This document shows, piece by piece, positions 3,409 through 5,011 of a stretch of DNA of 5,011 nucleotides; within the stretch, counting starts at the first letter, position 1; each line of letters starts with the position of its first letter. The notes under the pieces were generated by a model. That model ran no database searches. It saw only the letters and a list, made by a program, of their open reading frames with translations, and was not told where the DNA came from. The DNA comes from Armatimonadota bacterium. Lineage in GTDB: Bacteria; Armatimonadota; Fimbriimonadia; Fimbriimonadales; ATM1. Where the stretch lies: contig JACDEQ010000181.1 of assembly GCA_013816225.1 (NCBI GenBank), forward strand, positions 1-5,011. Direction: 5' to 3'. A program made the position numbers and the translations under genes.

Positions 3409-5011
3409 ATGCGCAGCTTTGTCCTCGCCGGCTTCTTGTTCTTTGCGTCGATGGCAGCAGGCCAGAATGGATTCACCGGCCTGGTCACTGCCTCGGGCTC
3501 GCCCGTCGCGGGGGCCCGGGTCACGCTCTTCACACCGAATCTGGGCCAGTTCTTCGAGGCAAGGACTGCAGGCGACGGCCGCTACACGATTAGCGACGTG
3601 CCTCCTATGTCCTACCGCATGGGTGTCGCCAAGGTGAACCTTGGCTACCAAGAGATCCAGGTGGACACCAACGGCGGCATGCAAACGGTCGACTTCGCGC
3701 TGCAGCCGGAAACGCACCCTGGACAGTGGAGCACCGCCGGCAACACCCTGCCCGAGTTCCTCGATGCGACGGACATAGCTGTCCTTCTGGCGAACGGCAA
3801 GATCTTCTACTGCCATGACACGGTGGATCCGATCCTTTTCGATCCTGTGACCGGCCTGAAGACGTTCCCTGCCGGATTCTGGCTGCCAAGCGGATGTATG
3901 AACGGAACATTGGGAATCGATGGCAAAGTGTTCTTCGCGGGCGGGCAAGAAGGGAACGATCCTGGGAGCTTCACCGATGCCGTGCGATACGTTCGAACGT
4001 ACGATCCGGCAACGAACTCTTGGCAAAGGCTGCCTGATCTGCTGCAAGAGAACGGCCGCTGGTATCCAGGATTCGCACGGCTCGCCGACGGGTCTTATTT
4101 GGTCATGGGCGGCGGTACACGACCCAAGGCCGAGCGTACCGACACCTGCGAGTGGTGGAATCCTGTTACGCAAAGCTGGTCGTGGACCGGCTCGATGCTC
4201 AATCCGGCCGAGTTCCCACCTGCGGCGCTCCTGCACAATGGGAAGGTGTTGATCACCTGGTCTCCGCCCCAGCTCTTTAACCTGGCGACGGAAACGTGGA
4301 CTGCAACAGGCGACTTTGTCCAGCCTGACCGGGGCTGGCCCAACCACTCAGATCACTCGATCATCGTGCTCTCAGACGGGCGTGTCGCCGCGATCGGTGT
4401 TCGCAAGGGGCCGGGCAATAACCAGTTCATGGGCGAAATATACAATCCTCTAACGGAGAGATGGAGCCTCACGTCAAATCCCGGTCTTGTCCGCCTTCAG
4501 CCCGAGGTGGTTCAGCTTCCGGACGGCCGCATCTTTGTGGGGGCAGGCGAGGGCGAGGGGGATTTGGGCGGGATCCCCAACACGCTCGGAATAGTCAAGT
4601 GGACCGATCTATACGACCCCTCGACGAATGCGTGGCGACGCATGGCCGACATGAACCACTTCCGCGAGTATCACGCGGTGACGCTGCTCGTGCCTGACGG
4701 GCGCGTGCTCACGACAGGCGGCACTCGCATCAAGTTTCAGTTCGGGCCGACGAGCGCGGGAGTCGAGGCCTTCTCGCCTCCCTATCTGTTTCGGGGCGTG
4801 CGCCCGCGAATCGGAAAGCTGGCTTCGACTCTGATCCGAGGTTCTCGGCAAAAGATCACGATCACCCCCGCGACCCGGATCACAAGCGTTGTGCTTATCG
4901 GAACGCAATCGACCACTCACTGGGTGGACGGCGGCATCCCTCGCCGCGTTGTTTTGCGACCTGGGCAGGTGGGCAACACCGTTACCTTTGATCTGCCCTC
5001 CAACACAAATC
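3409..5011 (+). CDS. Secreted copper-radical oxidase-like protein (galactose/glyoxal oxidase type; 3' end outside window)
   Basis: The frame is open for 534 codons to the window edge. The ATG at 3409 is forced: no other start codon lies between it and the in-frame TAG at 3361, and the next Met (15) would break the signal peptide. There is no clear ribosome binding site. Residues 1-18 form a signal peptide (Ala-Ala-Gly before Gln19). Residues 21-100 look like a carboxypeptidase-regulatory/CNA-B-like beta domain ('GLVTASGSPVAGARVTLF', 'GDGRYTISDVPP'). About 107-445 are Kelch-type repeats ('YDPATNSW', 'WWNPVTQSW', 'YDPSTNAW'). From about 452 ('FSPPYLFRGVRPRI') comes the galactose-oxidase early-set domain. 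By motif comparison with fungal galactose oxidase, Cys163 matches Cys228 and Tyr219 matches Tyr272 (the Tyr-Cys cofactor). Tyr421-His422 match Tyr495-His496, and His504 matches His581. The family oxidises primary alcohols or aldehydes with O2, giving H2O2. The substrate, and the stacking Trp, cannot be assigned. The missing end is probably short. Confidence 0.9.
   Translation, partial: MRSFVLAGFLFFASMAAGQNGFTGLVTASGSPVAGARVTLFTPNLGQFFEARTAGDGRYTISDVPPMSYRMGVAKVNLGYQEIQVDTNGGMQTVDFALQPETHPGQWSTAGNTLPEFLDATDIAVLLANGKIFYCHDTVDPILFDPVTGLKTFPAGFWLPSGCMNGTLGIDGKVFFAGGQEGNDPGSFTDAVRYVRTYDPATNSWQRLPDLLQENGRWYPGFARLADGSYLVMGGGTRPKAERTDTCEWWNPVTQSWSWTGSMLNPAEFPPAALLHNGKVLITWSPPQLFNLATETWTATGDFVQPDRGWPNHSDHSIIVLSDGRVAAIGVRKGPGNNQFMGEIYNPLTERWSLTSNPGLVRLQPEVVQLPDGRIFVGAGEGEGDLGGIPNTLGIVKWTDLYDPSTNAWRRMADMNHFREYHAVTLLVPDGRVLTTGGTRIKFQFGPTSAGVEAFSPPYLFRGVRPRIGKLASTLIRGSRQKITITPATRITSVVLIGTQSTTHWVDGGIPRRVVLRPGQVGNTVTFDLPSNTN

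Noticed and set aside
3197..3637. Plus-strand open frame of 146 codons crossing the oxidase start
   Set aside because: It overlaps the well-supported oxidase frame, is Arg/Ser-rich and has no ribosome binding site.
3400..4347. Minus-strand open frame of 315 codons
   Set aside because: It lies opposite the oxidase gene, whose plus-strand frame has a signal peptide, Kelch repeats and metal-ligand motifs. The antisense product is Arg/His/Pro-rich without any motif, as expected from a GC-rich shadow frame.

Overview
The window looks like a bacterial chromosome segment of moderately high GC with mostly secreted-protein genes. The best taxonomic clue is a protein ending in Val-Pro-Glu-Pro-Gly, a hydrophobic stretch and Arg-Arg-Arg-Lys, which is a PEP-CTERM sorting signal. 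Together with a bacterial galactose-oxidase-like protein this recalls Armatimonadota (Fimbriimonadia). Planctomycetota or Verrucomicrobiota remain possible, and the assignment is inference only.

Left half, minus strand. Positions 1-1221 hold the 5' part (407 codons) of a gene for a secreted beta-propeller-like repeat protein that runs off the left edge. A 253-base gap follows. It holds a plausible promoter for that gene, a perfect 22-bp tandem duplication (1330-1373), and an attC-like inverted structure (1433-1473) that begins one base after the stop of the next gene. That gene (1475-1993) encodes a GNAT N-acetyltransferase of the RimJ/RimL type. A doubtful 46-63 residue ORF (1998-2189) ends 4 bases before the acetyltransferase start.

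Centre. Positions 2190-2288 are a divergent intergenic region with a possible plus-strand promoter, a dyad and a bulged hairpin just before a strong ribosome binding site. The plus-strand gene 2289-2885 encodes a complete 198-residue PEP-CTERM exported protein and is closed by a clear rho-independent terminator (2902-2936).

Right half. About 470 bases without a convincing gene follow. They contain a 62-nt imperfect inverted repeat (2953-3014) and possibly a decayed toxin-gene fragment. The plus-strand gene from 3409 runs off the right edge. It encodes a secreted copper-radical-oxidase-like protein: signal peptide, carboxypeptidase-regulatory/CNA-B-like domain, Kelch propeller, and the start of the galactose-oxidase early-set domain. 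All four copper-ligand positions and the Cys partner of the Tyr-Cys cofactor can be placed.

Three of the four confident genes carry Sec signal peptides, so the theme is cell envelope or extracellular. They are separate transcription units (one terminator is clear), and nothing shows that they act in one pathway. No integrase, transposase, CRISPR array, tRNA or rRNA was seen.
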